DNA of 64,000 bases from Alistipes putredinis (GCA_022009915.1 CP091730.1:868001-932000); one strand, 5' to 3'; positions 29,445 through 39,953 are shown, numbered from the stretch's first letter. Notes: a model not told the origin generated them from the sequence alone. Numbers and translations: made by a program.

Positions 29445-30113
29445 ATGATAAACGTAGCGGTATTTCAGTTCAATCCGATTTGCGAGAACACAATAGCGGT
29501 TTGGGACTCCACCTCGGAGTGCGTGATAATAGATGCAGGCGGCAGCTGCCGTCAGGAGAACGAGGCTCTGTCCGGCTTTCTGGCCGAGAAAGGGCTGAAA
29601 ATAGTGGCGGCGATAAACACGCACGGGCATTTCGACCACCTGCTGGGCGTGGACTATCTGCAAAAGAGTTTCGGAGTGCCGTTCGCCATGCACTCGGACG
29701 ACGCTTTCCTGTTGGGCAATGCACAGACTTCCGCTTCGGTGTTCGGAGTGAAGGCGGGACCGATGCCGGAAAAAATCGACACAGACCTTAGTGGCATGGA
29801 CAGTTTCAGGTTCGGAGAGACGGAACTGCGGATTATATCCACCCCCGGGCATACCCCCGGGCACGTATGCTTTTTCGAACCGCAGAGCCGCGTGCTTTTC
29901 ACCGGCGATACGCTGTTCCGCGAGGTATCGGCCGCACGGACCTTCCCGGCGGCGATTACAGGCTGGATAATGAAGAGCATACTCGACAAAATCATACCTC
30001 TGGGCGACGACGTGCGTTTTTACCCGGGTCACGGCCCCGAAAGTACTATCGGGCACGAAACCCTCTACAATCCTTTCATAACCGAGGTGTTGAACCGCGA
30101 AGTGAACTTTTAG
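29445..30113 (+). CDS. MBL-fold metallo-hydrolase (glyoxalase II-like)
   Basis: About 222 residues. The metal motif NTHGHFDHLLG, the further histidine in STPGHTPGHV, the aspartate in VLFTGDTLF and the last histidine in YPGHGPESTIGHE are all present, as in the hydroxyacylglutathione hydrolase-like branch. In frame, residues ~160-175 read VSAARTFPAAITGWI. In the neighbouring frame the same stretch reads GIGRTDLPGGDYRL, the usual family sequence, so two opposite single-base errors (near 29925 and 29965) are likely. Substrate unknown; thioester or sulfur metabolism is common. Confidence 0.82.
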   Translation: MINVAVFQFNPICENTIAVWDSTSECVIIDAGGSCRQENEALSGFLAEKGLKIVAAINTHGHFDHLLGVDYLQKSFGVPFAMHSDDAFLLGNAQTSASVFGVKAGPMPEKIDTDLSGMDSFRFGETELRIISTPGHTPGHVCFFEPQSRVLFTGDTLFREVSAARTFPAAITGWIMKSILDKIIPLGDDVRFYPGHGPESTIGHETLYNPFITEVLNREVNF

Positions 30114-30117
30114 AGCT

Positions 30118-30897
30118 ATGGGAGCCGCAGCCGCTGTAAAACGCATGCTTTATCGTACACTCTCGCTGGACATGTATCTGAGAGTGGTCAGCCGCATGTT
30201 CTTCCTGTGCTACGAGACCGGACTGGGCCGGATGTCGGAAGCGTTCGAGTATCCTTATTTTCTGAAAAATCTCGTGTCCGAGGACGACACTGTAATAGAC
30301 ATAGGCGCCAATCTGGGCTATTACTCCTATGTTTTCGTCCGGATAGCGCGGCACGGACACGTCTATGCCGTGGAGCCGGTGCCGCAGATTTGCGGCGTGC
30401 TGAGGCGCAATCTTCGCGGGGCTGAAAACATTACGATATACAACTGCGCTCTGGGTGCCGAGGATAAGAAGATAGTGATGGGCAACGATTCGGCCGCACA
30501 GTCGGGGTATCTGGGTACGGGCCGGAATTTCGTCATCGACGGCGTGAATACATCCCGAACGCATGCAGGGGTCGAGTTCGACGCCTCCATGCGCCGCGGA
30601 AGCGAACTTTTCGGCTCTCTGGAAAAGCTAGATTTCATAAAATGCGACATCGAGGGTTACGAGGTCGCGGCAATCCCCGAGATGGCTTCTGTTATCGAGC
30701 GTCACCGTCCCACCGTGCTGATAGAGACCGGCGGGGACAAGCGTGCCGTGATGATCGATTTCTTCACTCGGCGCGGGTATGCCGGCTATACGCTCTGTCG
30801 CGGCCGGCTTGTGCCGCTGCGTGGGGACGATGACAAGGACATAGTATTCATACACGACTCCCGCAGGGAGCGTTTTTCGCATCTGCTTCCGCTATGA
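30118..30897 (+). CDS. FkbM-family methyltransferase
   Basis: 259 residues, intact. The SAM-binding motif is TVIDIGANLGYYSYVFVRIA, then HVYAVEPVPQICGVLRRN. The FkbM region LDFIKCDIEGYEVAAIPEMA contains the DIEG-type motif. Family members O-methylate sugars, lipids or secondary metabolites; here a cell-surface glycan is possible. It starts 4 nt after the MBL gene and overlaps trmD by 4 nt. Confidence 0.85.
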   Translation: MGAAAAVKRMLYRTLSLDMYLRVVSRMFFLCYETGLGRMSEAFEYPYFLKNLVSEDDTVIDIGANLGYYSYVFVRIARHGHVYAVEPVPQICGVLRRNLRGAENITIYNCALGAEDKKIVMGNDSAAQSGYLGTGRNFVIDGVNTSRTHAGVEFDASMRRGSELFGSLEKLDFIKCDIEGYEVAAIPEMASVIERHRPTVLIETGGDKRAVMIDFFTRRGYAGYTLCRGRLVPLRGDDDKDIVFIHDSRRERFSHLLPL

Positions 30898-31568
30898 GAA
30901 TAGATTTGATAACCGTGGTTCCGGAGCTGCTGGTCTCGCCGCTGGGCGAATCGATACTGCGGCGTGCGCAGGACAAGGGACTGGTGGAGATATGCGTGCA
31001 CAATCTGCGCGACTATACGGACGACAAGCGCCGCACCGTGGACGATTATCCTTTCGGCGGCGAGGCGGGCATGGTGCTCAAACCCGAGCCTGTGTTCCGT
31101 GCGATAGAAGACCTTAAAAAACAGCGGCATTACGACGAAGTGATATACACCTCGCCCGACGGGGTGCAGTACAACCAGCATCATGCCAACCGTCTGTCCA
31201 CGCTGGATAACATCATAATTCTCTGCGGACACTACAAGGGACTGGATTACCGCATCCGCGAACATCTGATTACCATGGAGATAAGCATCGGCGATTACGT
31301 GCTTACCGGCGGCGAACTGGCGGCTGCGGTCATCGTGGACAGCGTGGTGAGAATCATTCCCGGGGCGATAGGCGACGAGGCGTCGGCCCTGACGGATTGT
31401 TTTCAGGACGATTTGCTGGCTCCGCCCGTATATACGCGCCCTGCGGAGTTCAACGGCTGGCGGGTGCCCGACGTGCTGCTTTCGGGCAATTTCGCCCAAA
31501 TAGACGAATGGAGGGAAGAGCAGGCGTTGGAAAGGACCCGCGCCTTGCGACCCGATTTATTGAAATAG
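30894..31568 (+). CDS. trmD: tRNA (guanine-N1)-methyltransferase TrmD
   Basis: 224 residues, intact. The SPOUT trefoil-knot motifs are complete: MRIDLITVVPELLVSPLGES, LRDYTDDKRRTVDDYPFGG, IILCGHYKGLDYRIREHLI, ISIGDYVLTGGELAAAVIVD and VPDVLLSGNFAQIDEWR. It makes m1G37 in tRNAs reading CNN codons, preventing frameshifting. ATG overlaps the FkbM stop by 4 nt and lpxB follows after 9 nt. Confidence 0.96.
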   Translation: MRIDLITVVPELLVSPLGESILRRAQDKGLVEICVHNLRDYTDDKRRTVDDYPFGGEAGMVLKPEPVFRAIEDLKKQRHYDEVIYTSPDGVQYNQHHANRLSTLDNIIILCGHYKGLDYRIREHLITMEISIGDYVLTGGELAAAVIVDSVVRIIPGAIGDEASALTDCFQDDLLAPPVYTRPAEFNGWRVPDVLLSGNFAQIDEWREEQALERTRALRPDLLK

Positions 31569-31577
31569 AGTGTTTTT

Positions 31578-32709
31578 ATGCGTTACTTTTTGATTGCGGG
31601 GGAAGCCTCCGGCGATTTGCACGGCGCCAATCTTATGCGCGGACTCGTCAAGAGCGACCCGCAGGCCGAGTTCAGGTTCTGGGGCGGCGACCGCATGGCC
31701 GAGGTCGGCGGAGTCGAAAATCTTATCCGGCACTATAAGACCGCTTCGTTTTTCGGTTTCATCGAGGTGGCGGCCAATCTGCGCACCGTGTTGTCGCAAA
31801 TCAGGGAGTGCAAGGCCGAAATTGCGGCTTACAGGCCGGACGTGCTCGTGCTCATCGACTATCCCGGGTTCAATTTCCGTATGGCCGAGTATGCCCACGG
31901 GCTGGGTATCAAGACGTTCTACTACATCTCCCCGAAGGTGTGGGCATGGAAGGAGTCGCGTATAAAGCGCATCAAGAAGTATGTGGACAGGCTCTTCATC
32001 ATATTCCCGTTCGAGGTGGAGTATTTCAAAAAGCACGGCATAGATGCGGTGTTCTGCGGCAATCCGCTGGTGGATGCCGTCGGACAGCGCATGGCCGAAA
32101 TGCCGACCGAACAGGAATTCAGACAGGCCAATTCTTTGGACGACAGACCGATTGTGGCTCTCGTGGCCGGCAGCAGGCGCAGCGAGATAGAGTACAATCT
32201 GCCTCTTATGGCGGCTCTCTCCCGCAGGTTCCCGCAGTATCAGTTCGTCGTCACGGCGGTGGATTGGATAGACAAGGCGCTGTACGACAAATGTCTGGCC
32301 GGCAGTTCGGTGCGCTACGTATGTTCGCAGACCTATCCTGCTGTGCGCTATGCCGAGGCGGCTGTGGTGACATCGGGAACCGCAACGCTCGAAACGGCGC
32401 TCATAGGCACGCCCGAGGTGGTTTGCTACCGTACCGATGCTTTGCAGATATGGGCGGGCCGGCATCTTCTGAAAATAAAATTCATATCGCTGGTGAATCT
32501 GATACTCGGCCGCAGGGCCGTTGCAGAGATAATAGAGTCGTCGCTCGACGTTTCTCAGGCAGAGAGCGAGCTTCGCGCCATTCTTCGCGGCGGCGAGGCC
32601 CGAGAGCGCATGCTGCGCGATTTCGAGCAGCTGCGCGAAATCGTCGGCGGAGAGGGTGCGAGCGACAGGTTCGCCGCCGAAATGGTCAAAAATACTTCGA
32701 AAGGGATGA
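31578..32709 (+). CDS. lpxB: Lipid-A-disaccharide synthase LpxB
   Basis: About 377 residues, GT19 family. Motifs are LIAGEASGDLHGANLMRGL, VLVLIDYPGFNFRMAEYA, YYISPKVWAWKESRIKRIKK, FCGNPLVDAV, VALVAGSRRSEIEYNLPLM and VVTSGTATLETALIGTPEVV. It joins UDP-diacylglucosamine and lipid X in lipid A synthesis at the inner membrane. As given, the frame runs through into the next gene. Removing one A from the A5 run near 32690 gives the normal ending MVKILRKG with TGA 32707-32709 overlapping the next ATG. Confidence 0.94.
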
Positions 32710-33327
32710 AAATCATCTGCATAGGACGCAATTACCGGCCGCATGTGGCCGAAATCGGCGGAGCGGTACCGTCCGAGCCGCAATTTTTTTCATGAAACCC
32801 GACACGGCTCTGCTGCGAAACAACGAGCCGTTCTACATTCCAGACGTTCAGCCGTCAGGAGGATTACGAAACGGAGCTGGTGGTGAAGATAAACCGCGTG
32901 GGCAAATACATAGACCCGAAGTTCGCGCACCGTTATTACGACGAGGTGGGGCTCGGCATCGATTTTTACGGCCCGCGATCTGCAACGCCGCGCAATCGAC
33001 GAGGGGCTGCCGTGGGAGATGTGCAAGGCGTTCGACTATTCGGCCGCCGTGTCTGCCGAGTTCCTGCCGCTCGAAGAGTTGGGCGGCGATATAGGCCGGC
33101 TGCGTTTCGAGATGATGCTCAACGGTTCGGTGAGACAGCAGGGGTGTTGCGCCGATATGATTTTCGACGTGGATACGATTATAAGCTACGTGTCGCGGTT
33201 CGTGACGCTCAAAATAGGGGATTACATATTTACGGGTACGCCGGCCGGCGTGGGTCCGGTGAGTGTCGGCGACCGCATCACCGCGAACCTGCAAGGCCGC
33301 ACGCTGCTCGATTTTATGATAAAATAA
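32706..33327 (+). CDS. Fumarylacetoacetate hydrolase-family protein
   Basis: About 207 residues. MKIICIGRNYRPHVAEIGG, FFMKPDTALLRNNEPFYIPD (after a T7 correction near 32790), DYETELVVKINRVGKYI (acidic metal ligands in ETEL), and GDYIFTGTPAGVGPVSVGD are the FAH/YcgM signature. Members cleave or decarboxylate acylpyruvates or act as oxaloacetate tautomerases/decarboxylases. Two further shifts (near 32850 and 32970) were bridged. Its ATG overlaps the corrected lpxB stop. Exact substrate cannot be read from sequence. Confidence 0.85.
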
Positions 33328-33339
33328 AAACGGATTGTT

Positions 33340-33939
33340 ATGTTGCTTAGCGAAATGCTTTCCGGCCGCCGGCTGATTCTCGCCTCCGCTTCGCCGCGCA
33401 GGCGGCAGCTGCTCGCGGGGCTCGACGTGGAGTTCGAGCCGGCTCGGCCGTTCGAGGTTCAGGAGCGTTGGCCGGAAAATCTTGCCCCCGAGCAGGTTCC
33501 GCAGTACCTCTCGGCTCTCAAATCCGAGAGTTATCCGTATGAACTTCTTTCGGGAGATATTCTGCTTACGGCCGACACCGTTGTCGTAACCGAAGGGCGC
33601 ATACTCGGCAAGCCGGTCTCCGAGGAGGATGCCTGCCGGATGCTCTCACAGCTTTCGGGGCGCATGCACAAGGTGATAACCGGCGTTACGCTTCGCGACA
33701 GGACCGGCCGCCGCACTTTTTCGGCCGAATCGTCGGTGCGGTTCCGAGTGCTGGATGCGGAGGAGATAGAGTATTACGTGCGGCGTTATCGCCCTCTGGA
33801 CAAGGCCGGCAGCTACGGCATTCAGGAGTGGATAGGATACGCGGGCATAGAGAGCATCGAAGGCTCGTTCTACAATGTCATGGGCCTGCCGGTGCAGAGG
33901 CTTTATGCCGAGTTGAAGGAATTTTGCGAAAGAACTTAA
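33340..33939 (+). CDS. Maf-family nucleotide pyrophosphatase
   Basis: 199 residues, intact. The family motif LILASASPRRRQLLAGL, the acidic DTVVV in LLTADTVVVTEGRILGKP, and KAGSYGIQEWIGYAGIESIE are complete. Maf proteins hydrolyse dTTP/UTP or modified nucleotides such as 7-methyl-GTP as house-cleaning enzymes and can arrest septation when overexpressed. It starts 12 nt after the FAH gene, same transcript likely. Confidence 0.93.
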   Translation: MLLSEMLSGRRLILASASPRRRQLLAGLDVEFEPARPFEVQERWPENLAPEQVPQYLSALKSESYPYELLSGDILLTADTVVVTEGRILGKPVSEEDACRMLSQLSGRMHKVITGVTLRDRTGRRTFSAESSVRFRVLDAEEIEYYVRRYRPLDKAGSYGIQEWIGYAGIESIEGSFYNVMGLPVQRLYAELKEFCERT

Positions 33940-33964
33940 ATAGACCTGAAAAAAAATGATTGGA

Positions 33965-36046
33965 ATGAAACGATTTTTACTCTTTGCACTGGCCGTGTCC
34001 GTGAGCCTTTCCGCGGCGGCGGACGAAGGCATGTGGCTGCCGAGCCTCATAGGGACCCGCATAAAGGATATGCGCAGCAAAGGGATTCCGCCTTTCGGCC
34101 GAAGACATTTACAGCATCAACAAGGCTTCGCTCAAAGATGCCATAGTGCTTTTCGGCGGCGGATGTACGGGCGAGCTGGTTTCCGACCAAGGGCTGCTTC
34201 TGACCAACCACCACTGCGGGTACGGCGCGATACAGAAGCTCAGCTCGCTTGAACACGATTATCTTACCGACGGCTTTTTGGGCGATGAACCGTGCCGAGG
34301 AGCTTCCGGCCGAGGGTCTGGAAGTGAAATTTCTGGTCCGCATGGAGGATGTGACCGACAAGGTCGGCGAGGACAAGGAGAAACAGAAGCGGCTTGTCGA
34401 GCAGGCCTGCGAGGGCGGACGCTATCAGGCTCGCATAGAATCGCTGTATTACGGCAACCAGCAGTTTCTGTTCGTCTACGAAGTGTTCAAGGACGTGCGT
34501 CTTGTGGGAACGCCTCCTTCGTCGATAGGCAAGTTCGGCGGCGATACGGACAACTGGATTTGGCCGCGCCATACGGGCGATTTCTCTGTATTCCGCATTT
34601 ATGCCGACAAGAACAACGCTCCGGCCGAGTATTCGCCCGAGAACGTGCCTTACCGTCCGAAGAAACATTTCGATATAAGCACCAAAGGGGTCAAGGAGGG
34701 CGATTTCACGTTCGTTTACGGTTTTCCGGGTACCACGCAGGAGTATGTCATCTCGGATGCGGCTGACTATATTCTGAACCGTTCGAATCCCGCCAAGATA
34801 AAACTCCGCACCATTCGTCTGGACATCATCGACAAGGCTCAGCAGTCCGACCCTCTGATTCGCATCCAGTACGCCTCCAAGCATGCCGGCATTGCCAATG
34901 CGTGGAAAAAAATGGCAGGGCGAAAGCAAAGGGCCTCGCGCGGCTCGGAACGGTAGAGAACAAACGCCGTTACGAGGCCGAGTTCCAGAAATGGGCTGCG
35001 GACAAACCGCAGTACGCGCATCTTCTGGACAGCCTGCATGCACAGTACGACAAGTGGGCCGACGCCTATTTCCTTCGCGAGTATTACACCGAATCGGTTT
35101 TATGCCATAGAGCCTGAACCGGCCGGCCCGCACCGTCTATGCCGCGGCGAAAAAAGGTGCGTTGAGCGAATCGCAGACAAAAGACATGGCGGAGTTCTAC
35201 AAGAACTATAATCAGGGAATCGACCGTCTCACGGCCGTGCGCATGATAGAGGAGTTCGTGGCCGACATTCCCGCCGGTTACGGGCATGCGTATCTTAATG
35301 AGCAGATTGCCGCTCACGGCGGAGTGCAGGGATACGTGGATTATCTGTTCGACAACAGCGTTCTGACGAGCCGCGAGAGTTTCGAGCGTGCGGCATCTTC
35401 GGCCGAAGCGCTTGAACAAACGGCGAAGAGCGACCCGATGATAGCTCTCTATGCTTCGTTTCTGAATACTCCGTTCACCTCGGCCTCGGTTGCGTATCGC
35501 AATCTGAGCGCGGTGCCCTCTATTGCAGCGCTGTATCGGCCGTACATGCGGGCGCTCATGGAATTCGACAGCAAACGTCCGTTCTACCCCGATGCGAATC
35601 TTACTTTGCGCGTGGCTTATGGGCATGTCGGCGGCTACGACTATTCGGATGCCGTATATCACCGCCATTACACTACGCTGGACGGCATAATAGAAAAGGA
35701 CAATCCGCAGATTTACGATTACGACATACCGCAGTCCCTGCGCGACATCTATGCCGCGAAGGATTACGGACGCTGGGGCGTGGAGCTGGACGGCCGCTAT
35801 ACGGTGCCGGTTGCATTCATAGCCACCAACCACACCACGGGAGGAAACTCCGGCAGTCCGATACTCAATGCAAAGGGCGAGCTGCTGGGACTCAACTTCG
35901 ACCGCACGTGGCTCAGCACAATGAGCGACATAGAGTTCGATGCCTCCGTGTGCCGCAACATCTCGGTGGATATTCGCTTCGTGCTCTTTGCTATCGACAA
36001 GATTGGCGGTGCCGGTTATCTTATAGATGAGATGACCTTGAAATAA
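33965..36046 (+). CDS. S46-family dipeptidyl-peptidase, DPP11-like
   Basis: About 695 residues with a signal peptide (MKRFLLFALAVSVSLSAAAD). The catalytic triad is visible: His in LLLTNHHCGYGAIQKL, Asp in GGDTDNWIWPRHTGDFSVF, Ser in TTGGNSGSPILNAKGEL. After the serine the sequence reads LNFDRTW. In this family an Arg at that position marks DPP11 (Asp/Glu at P1) and a Gly marks DPP7 (hydrophobic P1), so acidic specificity is predicted. The enzyme removes dipeptides from peptides in the periplasm for amino-acid-fuelled growth. Four or more frameshifts (near 34090, 34280, 34915, 35095) were bridged. A second ATG 9 nt upstream (33956) is also possible. Confidence 0.9.
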
Positions 36047-36065
36047 AAGGCGCTTTCGTTAAGCG

Positions 36066-36103
36066 GAAGCGTGCGCCGAAACATACTTTTCGGCGCACGC
36101 TTC
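36066..36103 (+). terminator. Rho-independent terminator after the S46 peptidase
   Basis: A 16-bp stem, gaagcgtgcgccgaaa paired with tttcggcgcacgcttc, is followed by tttattt. The 36104-36313 stretch after it contains no gene I can support. Confidence 0.85.
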
Positions 36104-36313
36104 TTTATTTGCACAACTATGGCGCGAAAGCATTAATCCGCACTGCGGGAGAAAACCGTATTTATATACTGGCGTTTTACGCCGAGTGGGGAAGCTGTTG
36201 AAAAAAGGTATCGGCGCGGCGTTTTTAGTGCCGCGGATGTGTGATTGCGTCCGGATGCTATGGACCTGAATATAAAGAAAAAGTCTCGCGACTGAATCGC
36301 AAGACCTTCAAGG

Positions 36314-36388
36314 GGTGGAAGATGGGGTTCGAACCCACGACCTTCGGAACCACAATCCGTCACTCTAACCAACTGAGCTACATCCACC
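36314..36388 (-). tRNA. tRNA-His (GTG anticodon)
   Basis: On the minus strand the cloverleaf starts GGTGGATGTAGCTCAG, has the anticodon loop GATTGTGGTTC (GTG, reading CAC/CAU) and the T arm GTGGGTTCGAACCCC. It ends TTCCACC. The extra 5' G paired to the discriminator-position C is typical of tRNA-His. CCA is not encoded. One T-T mismatch appears in the acceptor stem. Confidence 0.95.
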
Positions 36389-36543
36389 GTATAGCGTCGT
36401 TCTGCATTTTTGTTCGGAGCGGACTGGAACGACTTTTTGGGTCCGCTTTTTGAAAAAGCCGTCCGCATCGGCGGAGCAGCCTTTGTTTCGATTCTCTCGT
36501 CCGGCCTGTCTGCGTTTCGGCTCGGCGAAGCCTTCTCTGATGC

Positions 36544-36795
36544 TTAAAGAGAGTTTACGTGCAGGGCGATGCTGCTTTTGAGGTTGGCCGCCTTGTTTTT
36601 GTGGATGATATTGACTTTCGCGAGTTTATCCAGCATGGCGGTAACTTTCGGGAGCAGAGCCTCTGCCGCGCTCTTGTCGGTCGTGCCGCGCAGAGCCTTC
36701 ACGGCGTTGCGGGTAGTTTTGTGCACGTAACGGTTGCGCAGTCTTCTGGTCTGGGTCTGACGAATTCTTTTTTCCGATGACTTGTGGTTTGCCAT
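36544..36795 (-). CDS. rpsT: 30S ribosomal protein S20
   Basis: 83 residues, intact. The N-terminus MANHKSSEKRIRQTQTRRLR and the later NIIHKNKAANLKSSI are the bS20 pattern: a basic, all-helical primary binder of 16S rRNA. It sits between two minus-strand tRNA genes. The preceding 155 nt (36389-36543) hold no gene. Confidence 0.97.
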   Translation of the reverse strand: MANHKSSEKRIRQTQTRRLRNRYVHKTTRNAVKALRGTTDKSAAEALLPKVTAMLDKLAKVNIIHKNKAANLKSSIALHVNSL

Positions 36796-36861
36796 TGTTA
36801 TGTTTTTTAATTTGATTATTCAAAATATTAGGGCACAACCGCAAGCGGTGCGCCTCTTTTG

Positions 36862-36933
36862 TAGCCCATAGCAGAGTCGAACTGCTCTTTCAAGAATGAA
36901 AATCTTGCGTCCTAACCGATAGACGAATGGGCC
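36862..36933 (-). tRNA. tRNA-Glu (TTC anticodon)
   Basis: On the minus strand the sequence starts GGCCCATTCGTCTATCGG, has the anticodon loop GATTTTCATTC (TTC, Glu) and the T arm GCAGTTCGACTCTGC. It ends ATGGGCTA. All four arms fold. CCA is not encoded. Confidence 0.95.
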
Positions 36934-37011
36934 GTCCTCTTTCGGAGAAGTGGGTGCAAAGATAGCGGATTTTTAATTCGCACAAAAAAACGCATCAGAT
37001 GCACCGCTTTT

Positions 37012-37785
37012 TTATAACGATAAATCCACGTTTCCGGTTTCTCTGTCGAGTGTCAGAGGTGTACCTTCGAAGAGTTTTTGCATGATGCCCTGCTGCAAGA
37101 GCCTGTCGTATCGGACCATGGTAGAGCTGCCTGTCGGCTATGAGTGCGGCCGAGTCGCAGATGCGCGTTACGATTGATATGTCGTGCGACGAAAACAGTA
37201 CGGTCTTGTTCCGCTCGCGTGCCAGCTTGCGAAGCAGAAGGCAGGTCTCGTAACGGTTGGGCACATCCAGAAAGGCGGTCGGTTCGTCGAGCAGTATTAC
37301 AGGCGTGTCTTGGGCCAGAGCGCGGGCTATCATCACCCGCTGGCACTCTCCGTCGCTGAGCGAATCCATATCCTTGTCTGCGAAATCGCTCATCCCTACG
37401 GCGTCCAGAGCCTTCGCGACGGTTTTTCTGTCCTCGTCCGCAAGCCGCCCGAACCATCCTGTATACGGCGCACGGCCGAGCGAAACCACATCCTCGACTT
37501 TCAGGTCGGTTACGCGGATGCGCTCCGTGGAGACGAACGCCACCTGTCGGGCTATCTGTCCGACGCTCATTTTCGAGATGTCGCTTCCGGCTATCTCGAT
37601 GCTTCCTGACTCGATTCGTCCTATTCCCGAAATGGCCCTCATCAACGTGCTCTTTTCCCTGCGCCGTTGCGTCCGATGAGCGCACAGAACTCTCCTGCGT
37701 CTAACCTAACGGACACGTCTTGCAGAAGAATCCTCTCGGCGTAACCGAGCGTCAGGTGGTTGAGCGATATGCCTGCGGGGTTCAT
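37012..37785 (-). CDS. FecE/BtuD-type ABC transporter ATP-binding protein
   Basis: About 258 residues. Walker A GRNGAGKS is split by a frameshift near 37660. The signature reads LSDGECQRVMIARAL, a variant of LSGGQ, and Walker B is VILLDEPTAFLDVPNRY. The H-loop is in LFSSHDIS. After a second shift near 37120 the C-terminus reads IMQKLFEGTPLTLDRETGNV, ending at TAA 37012. It powers uptake of an iron chelate, haem or cobalamin together with the two upstream genes. It starts 8 nt after the permease stop. Confidence 0.88.
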
Positions 37786-37793
37786 GGCCTTTT

Positions 37794-38808
37794 CTAAAAT
37801 ATTTTGCGGTTTCTTACTATCACAGTGATTATCACCGGTATGCCTACAAGCGCGGTTACCGTGTTTATGGGTATGTTCATGCCGCTGGCTGGCAGTTGGG
37901 AGGCCATGTCGCAAAGCAGCATCAGAAGCGACCCGATTATCATGCTCGCCGGCATCAGCGTCCGGTGGTCGGCCCGAGCCAGTATCATGCGTGCGATGTG
38001 CGGAACGGCCAGTCCGAGGAATCCTATCGGCCCGCAGAACGCCGTGACCGTTCCGGCCAGAAGCGTCGTGCTGACCATAATCGCCGCCCTGCTGCGCGAA
38101 AGGTCGAGGCCCATGCTGCGTGCGTAATTTTCGCCGAGCAGCAGCAGGTTCAGCGACTTGACCGAAAGAAGCGACATGCCCAGACCTATTATTATGACCG
38201 GAGCCATAATTGCCGTTTGCGCCGAGGTAACTCCGCCTAACGAACCCATCGTCCACACCACGAACGACTTGACTGCCGATTCGGCGCTGAAATATTGCAG
38301 AATTTCCACCACGGCCCCTGCTACGCTGCCGAACATCATTCCCAGAATCAGGATTACCATTATGTCTTTTATGCGGCGGCTTACGGCCGTTATCATAAGG
38401 AACACGCATGCCGCGCCGGTCCATGCCGCACCGGTCATGCCTATGTCGCGAATCCATTGGCTGTCCTGTCCGAGCAGCGGTGCACCAAGCAGAAAAATCG
38501 CGACGCCGAGCGTCGCACCGGAGCTGATGCCCAGCACGTAGGGCCCTGCCAGAGGATTGCGGAAAAAGAGTCTGCATTTGCAGACCGCTGGCCCCGAGCG
38601 CCGCTCCTGCCAGCAGCGCGGTGACTGCCTTCGGGATGCGGAACCGCATGATTATCCGGCTTGCGTATTCGTCCGCCTGACCTCCGAAAACAGCGCTAAG
38701 AACATCTTGGAGCCGGATGCTTACCGATCCGAATACGATGTCCGCACAGAAGGCCGCTGCCGTGAGCAGTATTCCCGTAACGATTAGTATGGCGCTACGG
38801 CGGTTCAT
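37794..38808 (-). CDS. FecCD/BtuC-family ABC permease
   Basis: About 338 residues with nine or ten membrane helices. The family motifs RIPKAVTALLAGAALGASG, GPYVLGISSGATLGVA, AFCGPIGFLGLAVPHIARMI and the coupling-helix region RADHRTLMPASMIIG are clear. One frameshift near 38565 (A5) was bridged. It starts inside the last codons of the binding-protein gene (4-nt overlap), which links all three genes as one importer. Confidence 0.92.
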
Positions 38809-39953
38809 TCGAGGCGCATGTAATAATACGTGTCGGTGCTGTCCGACAGTTCGGGGTGGAGGATGCGTATCAGGTCAGAGAGCACGACGTCGGGTCTTAC
38901 CGTGCCCGATTCCCAGAAATCGCTGCCTCCGGCCTCTGTCGTCCGGCGATTGTTGTTGAACACCCGTCCGTTTTTCACTGGCGGGGTGTCCATGAACCGC
39001 GAGTTTTCGGCGGCGAGTTCGTCGAGCGAGCGGGCGGCCCCGGGGTTGAGCCATACGTCGGCCTGCAACAGCAGCGTGTACGCCTTTTCTCCCGAAACAG
39101 GCAGGCTCATGTTTTTCGCCCCCTCGGCTGCGAGGGACACTCCCGCTCCGGCATCTTCGAGCAGCGAGACCATGTAGCTGTCCGGCGCGGGTAGAAACCA
39201 CACGTCGCGGTACGGCGCATTGAGCATTACTTTCGGACGGTTCGCGGTGCCGCCAGCGAGGCTTCGGACGGAATCGTACCGGAACGCAATCTTTTCGAAC
39301 AGCGCCTCGGCCTGCTCTCTTGCTCCGCACATCTCGCCGATAGCCACCATCCATTCCGCCTTCCCGAGCGCACTGTTTTCCATATAGTCGCCTATATAGC
39401 CATATGGGATGCCCAACTCCTCTAATTTCCTTGCCACGGCGCCGTTGTCGTCGGCAACTCCGTACATGAGCACTATGTCGGGATTCATCGACGCTATCAA
39501 CTCGAAGTCCAGCCCCGATTCATAACCCACGTCTTTGACAAGACCCGAATCCAAGCCACGTCTTACTGCGGGACTGGATATGAATCCGCCGCCCGAGACC
39601 CCGCATATTCTGTCTCCCATGTCCAGCGCGTCGAACATGGCAACGTAACTCGAAGACATGCAGACCGCTCTCCTTATCGGAGCATGAACCGTCTGGCCTT
39701 CGAATCCTTTCGGGGCTTCGCTTCCGTCGAAAGAGACGTATATGAGCTTCTCGACGCCTTCGGCCCCCTGCCACGGGTCCTTGATTCTGATTACTGTATT
39801 GTCGTTTTCGGCGGCGCGGATTTCGAATCTTGCGGCGTGGGCCGGCGAAAACACGATTTCGCCGAGATTGTATCCACTTCGGTCGCTTTTGCAACTTTGA
39901 AGAATCAATACGCTGATTGATAACGCTATAAATGCAACTTGGCGTTTGCTCAT
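38805..39953 (-). CDS. BtuF/FecB-like periplasmic binding lipoprotein
   Basis: 382 residues, intact. Lipoprotein signal ALSISVLILQSCKSD. The fold is the two-lobed helical-backbone binding protein: RRAVCMSSSYVAMFDALDM, LIASMNPDIVLMYGVADD, then LLLQADVWLNPGAARSLDEL and FWESGTVRPDVVLSDLIRIL. It delivers a metal chelate, haem or cobalamin to the permease. No TonB-dependent receptor gene is adjacent, so the ligand cannot be guessed from context. First gene of the operon. Confidence 0.88.
   Translation of the reverse strand: MSKRQVAFIALSISVLILQSCKSDRSGYNLGEIVFSPAHAARFEIRAAENDNTVIRIKDPWQGAEGVEKLIYVSFDGSEAPKGFEGQTVHAPIRRAVCMSSSYVAMFDALDMGDRICGVSGGGFISSPAVRRGLDSGLVKDVGYESGLDFELIASMNPDIVLMYGVADDNGAVARKLEELGIPYGYIGDYMENSALGKAEWMVAIGEMCGAREQAEALFEKIAFRYDSVRSLAGGTANRPKVMLNAPYRDVWFLPAPDSYMVSLLEDAGAGVSLAAEGAKNMSLPVSGEKAYTLLLQADVWLNPGAARSLDELAAENSRFMDTPPVKNGRVFNNNRRTTEAGGSDFWESGTVRPDVVLSDLIRILHPELSDSTDTYYYMRLE

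Noticed and set aside
31578..32795. An apparent LpxB-FAH fusion
   Set aside because: Removing one A from the A5 run near 32690 gives the usual LpxB end (ILRKG, TGA) and a 4-nt overlap with the FAH ATG.
36133..36468. A 111-codon minus-strand frame over tRNA-His
   Set aside because: It overlaps the tRNA gene, has no motif and no conserved-looking start.
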